NCBI GenBank assembly: GCA_902783535.1
Contig: CACZRJ010000250.1
Span: 1 to 13,969 of the forward strand
Reading direction: 5' to 3'
From: an uncultured Ruminococcus sp.
GTDB lineage: Bacteria > Bacillota > Clostridia > Oscillospirales > CAG-382
DNA: 13,969 nucleotides
Numbering within the stretch: position 1 is the stretch's first letter; each line of letters begins with the position of its first letter. The position numbers were made by a program, and so were the translations under genes. The notes beneath the pieces are model-generated. The model searched no databases. It saw only the letters and a list, made by a program, of their open reading frames with translations, and was not told the DNA's origin. Positions 6,336-13,216 of the stretch are shown piece after piece.

Positions 6336-7442
6336 TCAAACATAATGCCTGAGCAGTTTTCTGATCTTCATTGTTGCCTCCAGAAGGGAAGAGATCGATT
6401 CTTCATTGTGCAGCGTATTCGTGATCCTGGCAATGAATTTGGAAAGGTCAGCCCGCACAAGCCAGGGGCGGTTCAGGTACTCATCAGGCACGTACGTCAG
6501 ATTGGTCGTATAAAGTCTGTTCAGAAGCCCGTCGCGGTAAAGCTGGTCGAATTTTTCCACACCTTCCGTGAAGAAAGCGAATGTCGCAACGGCATATATC
6601 TCTCCGGCGTTCCTTTTCTTTGCCTCGGTAATCACTTCGATCAGCGACTGCCCGGAAGCGACCATGTCGTCAATGATCAGGATTTTTTTGCCCTCCATGG
6701 GACCGCCGATGTATTCATGCTGGACGATCGGGTTCTTGCCGTTGACGATCCTCGTATGATCTCTGCGTTTGTAGAACATACCGACATCAAGACCGAGAAC
6801 GTTTGCATAATAAATGGCCCGCTCCATCGCTCCGGTATCCGGGGAAATGACGATCATGTTGTCTTTGAAAATATCTCCGCCTTCCTTTTCGATGAACGTT
6901 TTCAGTATCGTGTAGGTCGGGAAAATGTTTTCAAAAGACGTTCCCGGAATTGCATTGTAAATGGTCGGGTCATGTGCATCAAACGTCAGGATCGTGTCAA
7001 TGCCGCAGTTTTTCAATTCTTCCAGCGCCATCGCACAGTCGAGCGACTCTCTGCCTTTTCTCTTGTGCTGCCTGGAAGCGTACAGCAGAGGCATGATGAG
7101 GGTGATTCTGTTCGCCTTGCCTCCGATTGCCGAAACGACGCGTTTGATATCCTGAAAATGCTCGTCGGGCCCCATCCTGTTCTCATATCCGAACATGGTA
7201 TAGGTGCAGTGATAGTTGCCGACATCGGTGATGATGTAGAGGTCCTTGCTGCGAACGGAGTCATCGATTTTGATTTTTCCCTCTCCGTTGCTGAAGCGAA
7301 TCTCTTCGATGGGAATGATGTAGGTAAAATCGTCGCGTGTCTCACCGCGAAGCTGCTTGATCCATTTGTCAATCTTCTGTCCGAGTTCCCAGCAGTTTTT
7401 CATAACTATCAGGCCGAGTTCTCCGCTTCTTCCGTTCGCCAT
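6336..7442 (-). CDS. prs: Ribose-phosphate pyrophosphokinase, long clostridial type
   Basis: Makes PRPP from ribose 5-phosphate and ATP for nucleotide, His and Trp synthesis. Numbered from the ATG at 7442, recognisable parts are the ATP-side flexible loop SRQHKRKGRE (123-132), DAHDP at 155-159 in place of the usual DLHAGQ, SPDTGAMERA at 200-209, the KRRDHTRI basic segment (225-232), and the PRPP-binding loop IIDDMVASGQSL at 256-267. It is 368 aa, against about 315 for classical enzymes, with extra length at the N-terminus (an opening of about 40 residues unlike classical Prs) and the C-terminus. The ATG at 7442 has GGAGGG just upstream; an ATG 10 codons earlier is less well placed. It is divergent from recA. 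The enzyme class is fairly sure, the subtype less so. Confidence 0.88.
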   Translation of the reverse strand: MANGRSGELGLIVMKNCWELGQKIDKWIKQLRGETRDDFTYIIPIEEIRFSNGEGKIKIDDSVRSKDLYIITDVGNYHCTYTMFGYENRMGPDEHFQDIKRVVSAIGGKANRITLIMPLLYASRQHKRKGRESLDCAMALEELKNCGIDTILTFDAHDPTIYNAIPGTSFENIFPTYTILKTFIEKEGGDIFKDNMIVISPDTGAMERAIYYANVLGLDVGMFYKRRDHTRIVNGKNPIVQHEYIGGPMEGKKILIIDDMVASGQSLIEVITEAKKRNAGEIYAVATFAFFTEGVEKFDQLYRDGLLNRLYTTNLTYVPDEYLNRPWLVRADLSKFIARITNTLHNEESISSLLEATMKIRKLLRHYV

Positions 7443-7470
7443 ATCGTCCCTCCGCTCTTTTGTAATTCTC

Positions 7471-7499
7471 ATTTTACAATATCGAAAACCGTTTGTATA
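7471..7499 (-). promoter_or_regulatory. Possible prs promoter
   Basis: On the minus strand, TATACA (7499-7494), a 17-base spacer, and TAAAAT (7476-7471), about 29 bases before the prs ATG. The -35 matches only 4 of 6 bases, and the region is AT-rich, so chance matches are easy. It directly abuts the 20-bp palindrome at 7501-7520, which would overlap the upstream edge of the polymerase footprint. Confidence 0.45.
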
Positions 7500-7500
7500 T

Positions 7501-7520
7501 ATATTTTGTGAACAAAATAT
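7501..7520. repeat. 20-bp perfect palindrome beside the prs promoter
   Basis: ATATTTTGT-GA-ACAAAATAT has two perfect 9-base arms around a 2-base centre. It lacks a following T-tract in the prs direction, and its location upstream of the putative prs -35 suits an operator better than a terminator. It is not a LexA box. No known regulator is assigned. Confidence 0.65.
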
Positions 7521-7617
7521 TTTCTTTTTTTCACCATTTTTTTAACCATGAAGTGAAACTGCCGGATAATCGAGCCGAAATTCCGAAAATTATTAAAGAA
7601 CAAAATTTTCTTTTTTG
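7510..7617. repeat. Direct repeat pair in the prs-recA intergenic region
   Basis: A GAACAAAAT(AT)TTTCTTTTTT sequence occurs at about 7510-7531 and again at 7598-7616, 88 bases apart, differing mainly by a two-base insertion. The first copy shares its GAACAAAATAT with the right arm of the palindrome. Much of the match is A/T-rich, so part of the similarity may be compositional. Confidence 0.45.
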
Positions 7618-7629
7618 CCCTTTTATCTA

Positions 7630-7658
7630 TTGACAAGAACGGCAAGTCATGCTAAAAT
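7630..7658 (+). promoter_or_regulatory. recA promoter
   Basis: A perfect -35 TTGACA (7630-7635), an optimal 17-base spacer, and -10 TAAAAT (7653-7658, 5 of 6). The expected start point is about 7665, about 40 bases before the recA ATG. It is the strongest promoter match in the window and, given the gene packing downstream, probably drives recA through lexA. Confidence 0.88.
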
Positions 7659-7664
7659 TTGATA

Positions 7665-7676
7665 GAACATGAGTTC
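7665..7676. promoter_or_regulatory. LexA (SOS) box over the recA transcription start
   Basis: GAACATGAGTTC exactly matches the Bacillus/Clostridium LexA consensus GAAC-N4-GTTC, with the extra 3' G of the longer CGAAC-N4-GTTCG form. It begins 6 bases after the -10, so a bound repressor would block initiation. On reading the window I found no other exact copy, including upstream of lexA itself and of rpsF-ssb. Confidence 0.9.
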
Positions 7677-7705
7677 GTAACAATTGATTCAGGAGGTCAT
7701 CAGCA

Positions 7706-8776
7706 ATGGCTGCAAAAGACAAGGAAAAGGAAATGGCCGAAAGCAAGGCCGCTGCGTTGGAAACCGCGCTTTCTCAGATAGAAAAGAAATGCGGAAAAGG
7801 CTCTATCATGCGTTTGGGCGATCATACAGGCCTGGAAGTAGTCGGCGTCACGACAGGTTCTCTATCCCTCGACATTGCACTAGGGATCGGCGGTATTCCG
7901 AAGGGAAGAATCATAGAGATCTACGGCCCGGAATCATCAGGAAAGACCACGCTTGCTCTTCACATCGTTTCCGAAGTTCAGAAACAGGGCGGCGAGGCGG
8001 CATTCATCGACGCGGAACATGCGCTTGATCCGGTCTATGCAAAAGCCATTGGCGTGAATATTGACAGGCTGCTCGTATCTCAGCCGGACGACGGGGAGCA
8101 GGCTCTGGAGATCACCGAGGCGCTGGTACGTTCCGGTGCCATCGATGTCATCGTTATCGACTCCGTCGCAGCTCTTGTCCCGAGAAGCGAACTGGACGGA
8201 GACATGGGCGCGTCTCACGTCGGACAGCAGGCCAGACTGATGTCCCAGGCGCTGAGGAAACTTTCCGGTGCAATTTCAAAAACCAACTGCATCGTCATCT
8301 TTATCAATCAGCTTCGTCAAAAGATCGGCGTCATGTACGGCAATCCAGAAGTCACGACGGGCGGCGTCGCCCTGAAGTTCTATGCTTCCGTTCGCATCGA
8401 TGTGAGAAAATCCGGAACGCTTGGAACGGGTGACGCAATCTACGGAAACCATGTCCGCTGCAAGGTCGTGAAAAACAAGGTCGCTCCGCCTTTCAAGATG
8501 GCAGAGTTCGACATCATATACGGCGAAGGGATCTCTAAGGAAAGCGAGATCATTGAGCTCGGCATCAAATCCGAAATCCTTGAGAAAAGCGGCGCATGGC
8601 TTTCTTTCGAAGGAGAAAAGATCGGTAACGGAAAAGAAAAAGTGCGTCAGGTTCTGAAAGAGAATCCCGAGCTTGCCGCGAAGATCGAGGCCGCAGTACG
8701 CGAGTATTACGCAAAAAGACCCGACGCCGTCAACGATTTGTCGTCATCTGATGGCGATCAGGAAGATTACGAATGA
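7706..8776 (+). CDS. recA: Recombinase RecA
   Basis: ATP-dependent strand-exchange protein that forms filaments on single-stranded DNA and, in classical SOS, stimulates LexA self-cleavage. Visible parts are a charged N-terminal helix, Walker A GPESSGKTT at 74-82, E104 region FIDAEHALDP, Walker B VIVIDSVAAL at 148-157, loop L2 within NQLRQKIGVMYGNPE to TTGGVALKFYASVR (201-230), and an acidic C-terminal tail (SSDGDQEDYE). The length of 356 aa is typical. AGGAGG at 7691-7696 is 9 bases before the ATG. The gene is preceded by a consensus promoter with a LexA box and followed by recX with a 4-base ATGA overlap. No residue needed for recombination looks altered. Confidence 0.98.
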   Translation: MAAKDKEKEMAESKAAALETALSQIEKKCGKGSIMRLGDHTGLEVVGVTTGSLSLDIALGIGGIPKGRIIEIYGPESSGKTTLALHIVSEVQKQGGEAAFIDAEHALDPVYAKAIGVNIDRLLVSQPDDGEQALEITEALVRSGAIDVIVIDSVAALVPRSELDGDMGASHVGQQARLMSQALRKLSGAISKTNCIVIFINQLRQKIGVMYGNPEVTTGGVALKFYASVRIDVRKSGTLGTGDAIYGNHVRCKVVKNKVAPPFKMAEFDIIYGEGISKESEIIELGIKSEILEKSGAWLSFEGEKIGNGKEKVRQVLKENPELAAKIEAAVREYYAKRPDAVNDLSSSDGDQEDYE

Positions 8777-9408
8777 GCCCCGATTCACGAATGGGTTCTG
8801 ACATTTACCTTGTCAGCGCAATCTCAAGGGACGAGGAAAGGCACGAAGCCGTCGTGGAATGCTGCGGAAGGCATCGCATTACGATTTTGGAATGCGACCG
8901 CATGGATCTGCAGGAAGGCAAGGTTCTTTCCGAAGATCAGTTCGATCGTTTGATTCATGCGGAGCAGTGGCTTTCCTGCATTCAGAAAGCACTTACGCAT
9001 CTGGATTACGGAGACCTGTCCCGCCGCAGAATGATTGAAAAGCTGCGGCGTGTGTTTCCGGCCGACCTTGCGACGGAAGTCGCGGATTACCTGGTAGAAA
9101 AAGGGTATATCGACGATCTTTCTCTCGCTCGCCGCTATGCGGAAAACTATTATGAAGTCCGCGGGTACGGGCCGCTCAAAATCAAGAGCGAGCTGTTCGG
9201 AAAAGGATTCGATTCACAGGTCATCGGGAAAGTCATAACCCCGTATGTGCGAATGGATCACAGTGAAAGGATCACGAATCTGCTCCTGAAAAAGTATGAT
9301 GAAGAAAACCTGAAAGATCCGGCGGTTGCAAAGAAAGCCTCAGCATGGCTTTCACGATATGGATATACCTGGTCAGATATCTCCCAGGTACTCGACGCAT
9401 TTCAATAA
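8773..9408 (+). CDS. recX: RecA modulator RecX
   Basis: RecX binds RecA filaments and limits or reshapes their activity. The 211-aa protein is Arg/Lys/Glu-rich and helical. RecX hallmarks are the first-repeat ALTHLDYGDLSRRRMIEKL (about 73-91), then VADYLVEKGYIDDLSLARRYAENY with the typical gyIDD..lA pattern, then GYGPLKIKSELFGKGF, and a last repeat near the C-terminus (LSRYGYTWSDISQVL). The ATG overlaps the recA TGA, and AGGAAG lies 7 bases upstream of it; a second ATG six codons on is a weaker choice. Co-translation with recA fixes the stoichiometry of the pair. rimO follows 10 bases after the stop. Confidence 0.92.
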   Translation: MSPDSRMGSDIYLVSAISRDEERHEAVVECCGRHRITILECDRMDLQEGKVLSEDQFDRLIHAEQWLSCIQKALTHLDYGDLSRRRMIEKLRRVFPADLATEVADYLVEKGYIDDLSLARRYAENYYEVRGYGPLKIKSELFGKGFDSQVIGKVITPYVRMDHSERITNLLLKKYDEENLKDPAVAKKASAWLSRYGYTWSDISQVLDAFQ

Positions 9409-9418
9409 GGGGATAAAC

Positions 9419-10750
9419 ATGTCTGTCAAAGTTGGATTCGTTTCGCTCGGCTGCCCGAAAAACCTGATGAACACAGAGCGCATGCTCTCCATTCTTGTCA
9501 ACAACGGGTACGAGCTTGTCGCCGAAGACATCGACGCCGACGTCGTCGTGATCAACACCTGCGCGTTTATAGAATCGGCAAAGAAAGAAGCCATCGACAA
9601 CATTCTGGATGTTGCTTGGCTGAAAGAGCACCGTTCCCTGAAGGGCATCGTCGTAACCGGATGCCTTCCGGAAAGGTATCGGGAGGAAATCCTTCAGGAA
9701 CTGCCCGAAATCAACTGTATTCTCGGAACAGGATCGGTAGACTGCATCGCTCAGGCCGTGCAGGCCGCTTACGAGGGAAGACCGTATCAGGCGTTCGGCG
9801 ACATCGACAGCGCCATGTTTTTCGGCGAGCGCGTCGTGACGACTCCTGACCATTTCGCTTACCTTCAAATTTCCGAGGGCTGCGACAATTTCTGCTCATA
9901 CTGTGTCATTCCCTCCATCCGCGGAAGGTTCCGCAGCCGTCCGTTCAGTGAAATCCTGGACGAGGCGCGGGATCTTGCGCAGCTTGGCGTCAAGGAACTG
10001 TGTCTGATCGCCCAGGATACGACGAGATACGGAGAAGACCTGTACGGCGCGTATTCGCTCGACTCGCTGCTTTGGGAACTCTCTGAAATCGAGGGCATCG
10101 AATGGATCCGCATTCTTTACGGTTATCCGGACCGGGTGACCGACGGGCTGATCGACGCAATCGCCAACTGCGACAAAGTGGTGAAGTATCTGGACATCCC
10201 GATCCAGCATATCAATAACGAGATCCTCCGCAGCATGAACAGGCGCGACACCAGGGAAGAAATCGAAGCAGTTGTGAGAAAGCTGCGTGAAAATGTTCCC
10301 GGAATCATCCTGCGCACGACCGTTATCGTCGGATTTCCCGGTGAAACGCCGGCGCAGTTTGAGGAGCTCCGAGCATTTCTAAAGGAAACGAAATTTGAAC
10401 GTCTGGGTGTTTTCAAATACTCCCGGGAGGAAGGGACACCCGCATACGATTTTCCGAATCAGGTTTCGGAGAAGACAAAGGAAAAGCGCTACAATATCCT
10501 GATGGAGCAGCAGGAACGCATACACAACGACTTTAATGCGTCCTTCGTCGGAAAGACGCTGAAGGTGCTTTGCGAGGGATATGATCAGGTCGCCGAGAGC
10601 TTTTTCGGACGGTCGTATGCCGACGCTTTCGATATTGACGGAAAAGTTTATTTTTCCTCTTCCAGGGACGTCAGAGAAGGCGAATTCGTCAATGTGAAAA
10701 TCAATGAAGTGATCGATTATGATCTCGTCGGTAAAGCCATTTTTGACTAA
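9419..10750 (+). CDS. rimO: Ribosomal protein S12 methylthiotransferase RimO
   Basis: Radical-SAM enzyme that adds a methylthio group to a conserved Asp of ribosomal protein S12. The N-terminal domain carries three auxiliary-cluster cysteines C12, C48 and C82; the radical-SAM CxxxCxxC is C155/C159/C162 (CDNFCSYC); IPSIRGRFRSRP and LIAQDTTRYG are family blocks separating it from MiaB; a TRAM domain fills about 375-443. The signature after C12 reads CPKNLMNTE rather than CPKNLVDSE. At 443 aa it has family length. The frame is open upstream to 9326, inside recX, but the ATG at 9419 has AAGGGG before it and starts the conserved VGFVSLGC strand. It sits 10 bases after recX and 12 before pgsA. Confidence 0.95.
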   Translation: MSVKVGFVSLGCPKNLMNTERMLSILVNNGYELVAEDIDADVVVINTCAFIESAKKEAIDNILDVAWLKEHRSLKGIVVTGCLPERYREEILQELPEINCILGTGSVDCIAQAVQAAYEGRPYQAFGDIDSAMFFGERVVTTPDHFAYLQISEGCDNFCSYCVIPSIRGRFRSRPFSEILDEARDLAQLGVKELCLIAQDTTRYGEDLYGAYSLDSLLWELSEIEGIEWIRILYGYPDRVTDGLIDAIANCDKVVKYLDIPIQHINNEILRSMNRRDTREEIEAVVRKLRENVPGIILRTTVIVGFPGETPAQFEELRAFLKETKFERLGVFKYSREEGTPAYDFPNQVSEKTKEKRYNILMEQQERIHNDFNASFVGKTLKVLCEGYDQVAESFFGRSYADAFDIDGKVYFSSSRDVREGEFVNVKINEVIDYDLVGKAIFD

Positions 10751-10762
10751 CGGAGGCGCTCA

Positions 10763-11389
10763 GTGAATACTCCGAACAAACTAACTGTTGTCAGAATTCT
10801 TCTGATTCCGGCCATTATCGTTTTCTGCGTCTACGATTTCTTTCCATTCGATGACACATACGCCGACTGGCTGAACAGAACGATCGCATGCGGGCTGTTT
10901 CTGATCGCGGCGACTACGGATTTTCTTGACGGATATATTGCGAGGAAGCACAATCTCGTGACTGACTTCGGAAAATTCATGGATCCGCTGGCGGACAAAT
11001 TCCTCGTTTTGGGCTGTCTTTTCTCGATCAGTTTTTCCAGGTATGTTTTCACTACGGAAACGTACTCGGGCGTTTACTTTCCCTCCGACGTTCTGAGAAT
11101 GCTTTTCTTCTGGGCCTCGATCATCGTATTGTTCCGCGAACTCGCCGTGACGTCCATGCGCCTTGTGGTCGCAAAAAGGGGAGTTGTCGTTCCGGCTCAT
11201 ATGCTCGGTAAAATCAAAACCAACGCGCAGATGCTCTGTATCGCGGTTGCAATCGTCGAACCCGTGCTGTTTCCGTTCGCCGGAGGATGGATCACTGCGT
11301 TCCTCATCGCGGCGATGACCGTCTTTACCGTATGGTCCGGCATCCACTATATCGTAGCTTATTGGAAATATCTTGACGTATCAATTTGA
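10763..11389 (+). CDS. pgsA: CDP-diacylglycerol--glycerol-3-phosphate phosphatidyltransferase
   Basis: Membrane enzyme that makes phosphatidylglycerophosphate, the committed step to phosphatidylglycerol and cardiolipin. The CDP-alcohol phosphotransferase signature is complete: D53, D56, G57, A60, R61, G70, D74 and D78. The N-terminus NTPNKLTVVRILLIP and the later RELAVTSMRL and LGKIKTNAQM are PgsA-type. Hydrophobic segments occur at about 8-26, 41-52, 80-90, 112-126, 155-172 and 177-200. The start is a GTG with GGAGG 6 bases upstream; the length of 208 aa is slightly long because of a polar loop near 92-109. It is tightly packed between rimO and cysS, a neighbourhood also seen for rimO-pgsA in other Bacillota. 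Confidence 0.93.
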   Translation: MNTPNKLTVVRILLIPAIIVFCVYDFFPFDDTYADWLNRTIACGLFLIAATTDFLDGYIARKHNLVTDFGKFMDPLADKFLVLGCLFSISFSRYVFTTETYSGVYFPSDVLRMLFFWASIIVLFRELAVTSMRLVVAKRGVVVPAHMLGKIKTNAQMLCIAVAIVEPVLFPFAGGWITAFLIAAMTVFTVWSGIHYIVAYWKYLDVSI

Positions 11390-11396
11390 GGTGGTT

Positions 11397-12824
11397 ATGA
11401 AACTTTACAACAGTGCAACTCATACGATCGACACATTCAAAACACACGAGCCCGGAAAACTGAAAATGTATACCTGCGGCCCTACCGTGTACCACTACGC
11501 GCACATCGGCAATCTTCGCTCTTACATCATGGAAGACGTTCTTGAGAAAACATTTCGTCAAACAGGATACGATGTCCTGCGCATCATGAACATCACGGAC
11601 GTCGGTCATCTTTCCAGCGACGCGGATACCGGTGAAGACAAGATGCTGAAAGGCGCGAAGAGGGAACACAAAACGGTCATGGAAATCGCTGATTTCTATA
11701 CCAAAGCATTCTTTGAAGACTGCAGAAAGCTGAATATCAGGACACCCGACGTCGTCGCACCAGCAACTTCGTATATCCAGGACTTCATTCACATGATCCA
11801 GAAACTTCTCGATGACGGATACGCGTATCTGGCAGGCGGAAACGTCTATTTCGACACGTCTAAGCTCGACCAGTATTACATTTTCAACAAGCACAACGAA
11901 GAAGATCTGGAAGTCGGCGTCCGCGAGGGCGTGGAAGCAGACGGAAACAAGCGGAACAAGTGCGATTTCGTCCTATGGTTTACAAAGTCGAAATTTGAAG
12001 ATCAGGAACTCAAATGGGAGAGCCCGTGGGGCATGGGATATCCCGGATGGCATATCGAATGCTCGGCCATCAGCCTGAAATATGCCGGCGAATACCTTGA
12101 CCTGCACTGCGGAGGGATCGACAATCAGTTCCCGCATCACACGAACGAAATCGCCCAGAGCGAAGCTTATCTCGGACATACATGGTGCCCGCAATGGTTT
12201 CACGTTCATCATCTGAACAGTTCCGACGGAAAAATGAGCAAATCAAAGGGCGAATTTCTGACAGTTTCCTTGCTGGAATCGAAAGGATACAAACCGCTTG
12301 CATACCGGTTCTTCTGCCTGCAGTCGCATTACAGAAAATCTTTGCTGTTCACATATGACAACCTCGACAATGCGCAGAATTCGTATCTGCGATTGATCGA
12401 ACGCGTCTCCCGCATCATGGAAAACAATCCGGGCGGCGATGTCGACTCCGCAGTTTTCGGTGAGATGAAGGAGAAATTCTATGCGGCTCTCGAGGACGAT
12501 CTGAACACCTCAATGGCGATTACGGTCCTGTATGATGTGCTGAAGAGCGACACGAATGCGCGCACGAAGCTTGAACTGATCCGAGAATTTGACAATGTCC
12601 TTTCACTTGACCTCATTCAGGAAGCCGAACGTCTTCTCGCTCCGAAAGCAGAAGATCCCGCAGGTTCGGATGAAACAAGGATGATCGAGTCGCTGATCGC
12701 GCAGCGCACCGAGGCAAAGAAGAGCAAGAATTATGCTGAAGCCGACCGCATCCGTGATCTGCTGAATCAAATGGGCGTTTCCGTGACAGACACGGCGAAC
12801 GGACCGGTTTGGAAGAAAGTATGA
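11397..12824 (+). CDS. cysS: Cysteinyl-tRNA synthetase
   Basis: Class I synthetase that charges tRNA-Cys. The ATP site HIGN is at 36-39 and KMSKS at 279-283. Zinc ligands C27, C222, H247 and E251 are in place (CGPTVY, HIECSAI, PHHTNEIAQS). The helical DALR-type anticodon domain starts near 345, and the C-terminus has the usual AKKSKNYAEADRIRDLL. The length of 475 aa is normal. An in-frame TTG at 11373 would overlap pgsA; the ATG at 11397 has GAGG five bases upstream and begins at the family start (MKLYNSATH). It follows pgsA by 7 bases and overlaps mrnC by 4. If transcribed from the recA promoter, an essential synthetase falls under LexA control. Confidence 0.96.
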   Translation: MKLYNSATHTIDTFKTHEPGKLKMYTCGPTVYHYAHIGNLRSYIMEDVLEKTFRQTGYDVLRIMNITDVGHLSSDADTGEDKMLKGAKREHKTVMEIADFYTKAFFEDCRKLNIRTPDVVAPATSYIQDFIHMIQKLLDDGYAYLAGGNVYFDTSKLDQYYIFNKHNEEDLEVGVREGVEADGNKRNKCDFVLWFTKSKFEDQELKWESPWGMGYPGWHIECSAISLKYAGEYLDLHCGGIDNQFPHHTNEIAQSEAYLGHTWCPQWFHVHHLNSSDGKMSKSKGEFLTVSLLESKGYKPLAYRFFCLQSHYRKSLLFTYDNLDNAQNSYLRLIERVSRIMENNPGGDVDSAVFGEMKEKFYAALEDDLNTSMAITVLYDVLKSDTNARTKLELIREFDNVLSLDLIQEAERLLAPKAEDPAGSDETRMIESLIAQRTEAKKSKNYAEADRIRDLLNQMGVSVTDTANGPVWKKV

Positions 12825-13216
12825 TGCTTTGCAACCGGACTGACTTCAGTCCTCTGGCGCTGGCGTATCTTGGCGACGCCTATTACGAAACCATCGTACG
12901 CGAGTACCTCGTAACGGAAAACAACGTCAGCATTTCCGAACTGAACCGCCTTGCGAAATCGTTCGTTACGGCAGGCGCTCAGGCGAAGATCGCCAGGCGA
13001 ATGCTTCCTTTATTGACGGAGAGCGAAGTAAAGGTGTTCAAATCAGGGCGGAACGCGAAAAACACACGCCATGCACCGGGCGCTTCCGCAATTGATTACC
13101 GGATCGCGACCGGGCTGGAAGCCCTGTACGGTTATTTCCTGTTAAGCGATCTTCAGAAAAGAGCAAAAGAACTGTTTGTTTCATGTATACAAAACTACGA
13201 GGAGGAAAAACAATGA
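12821..13216 (+). CDS. mrnC: Mini-ribonuclease III (MrnC)
   Basis: Dimeric RNase III-like enzyme without a dsRNA-binding domain; in B. subtilis it matures 23S rRNA. The first helix SPLALAYLGDAYYETIVREYL carries catalytic D19; FKSGRNAKNTRHAPG is the typical basic segment, and IDYRIATGLEALYGY carries catalytic E100. The product is 131 aa from the ATG at 12821, which overlaps the cysS stop; a second ATG at 12824 is possible, and the TTG at 12809 lies inside cysS. The cysS-mrnC pair is common in Bacillota, usually followed by the 23S rRNA methyltransferase gene rlmB; here lexA follows with another ATGA overlap. Confidence 0.93.
   Translation: MMLCNRTDFSPLALAYLGDAYYETIVREYLVTENNVSISELNRLAKSFVTAGAQAKIARRMLPLLTESEVKVFKSGRNAKNTRHAPGASAIDYRIATGLEALYGYFLLSDLQKRAKELFVSCIQNYEEEKQ

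Noticed and set aside
6345..7511. A 388-codon open frame on the plus strand opposite prs
   Set aside because: It mirrors the prs coding strand, contains no recognisable domain, has no ribosome-binding site, and its predicted protein is low in family-like patterns. It is a shadow frame.
9326..9418. A 31-codon upstream extension of rimO
   Set aside because: It overlaps the end of recX in another frame and has no family similarity; AAGGGG and the conserved first strand support the ATG at 9419.
13183..13212. A ten-codon upstream extension of lexA
   Set aside because: It lies inside mrnC, while GAGGAGG is correctly spaced for the ATG at 13213, where LexA homology begins.
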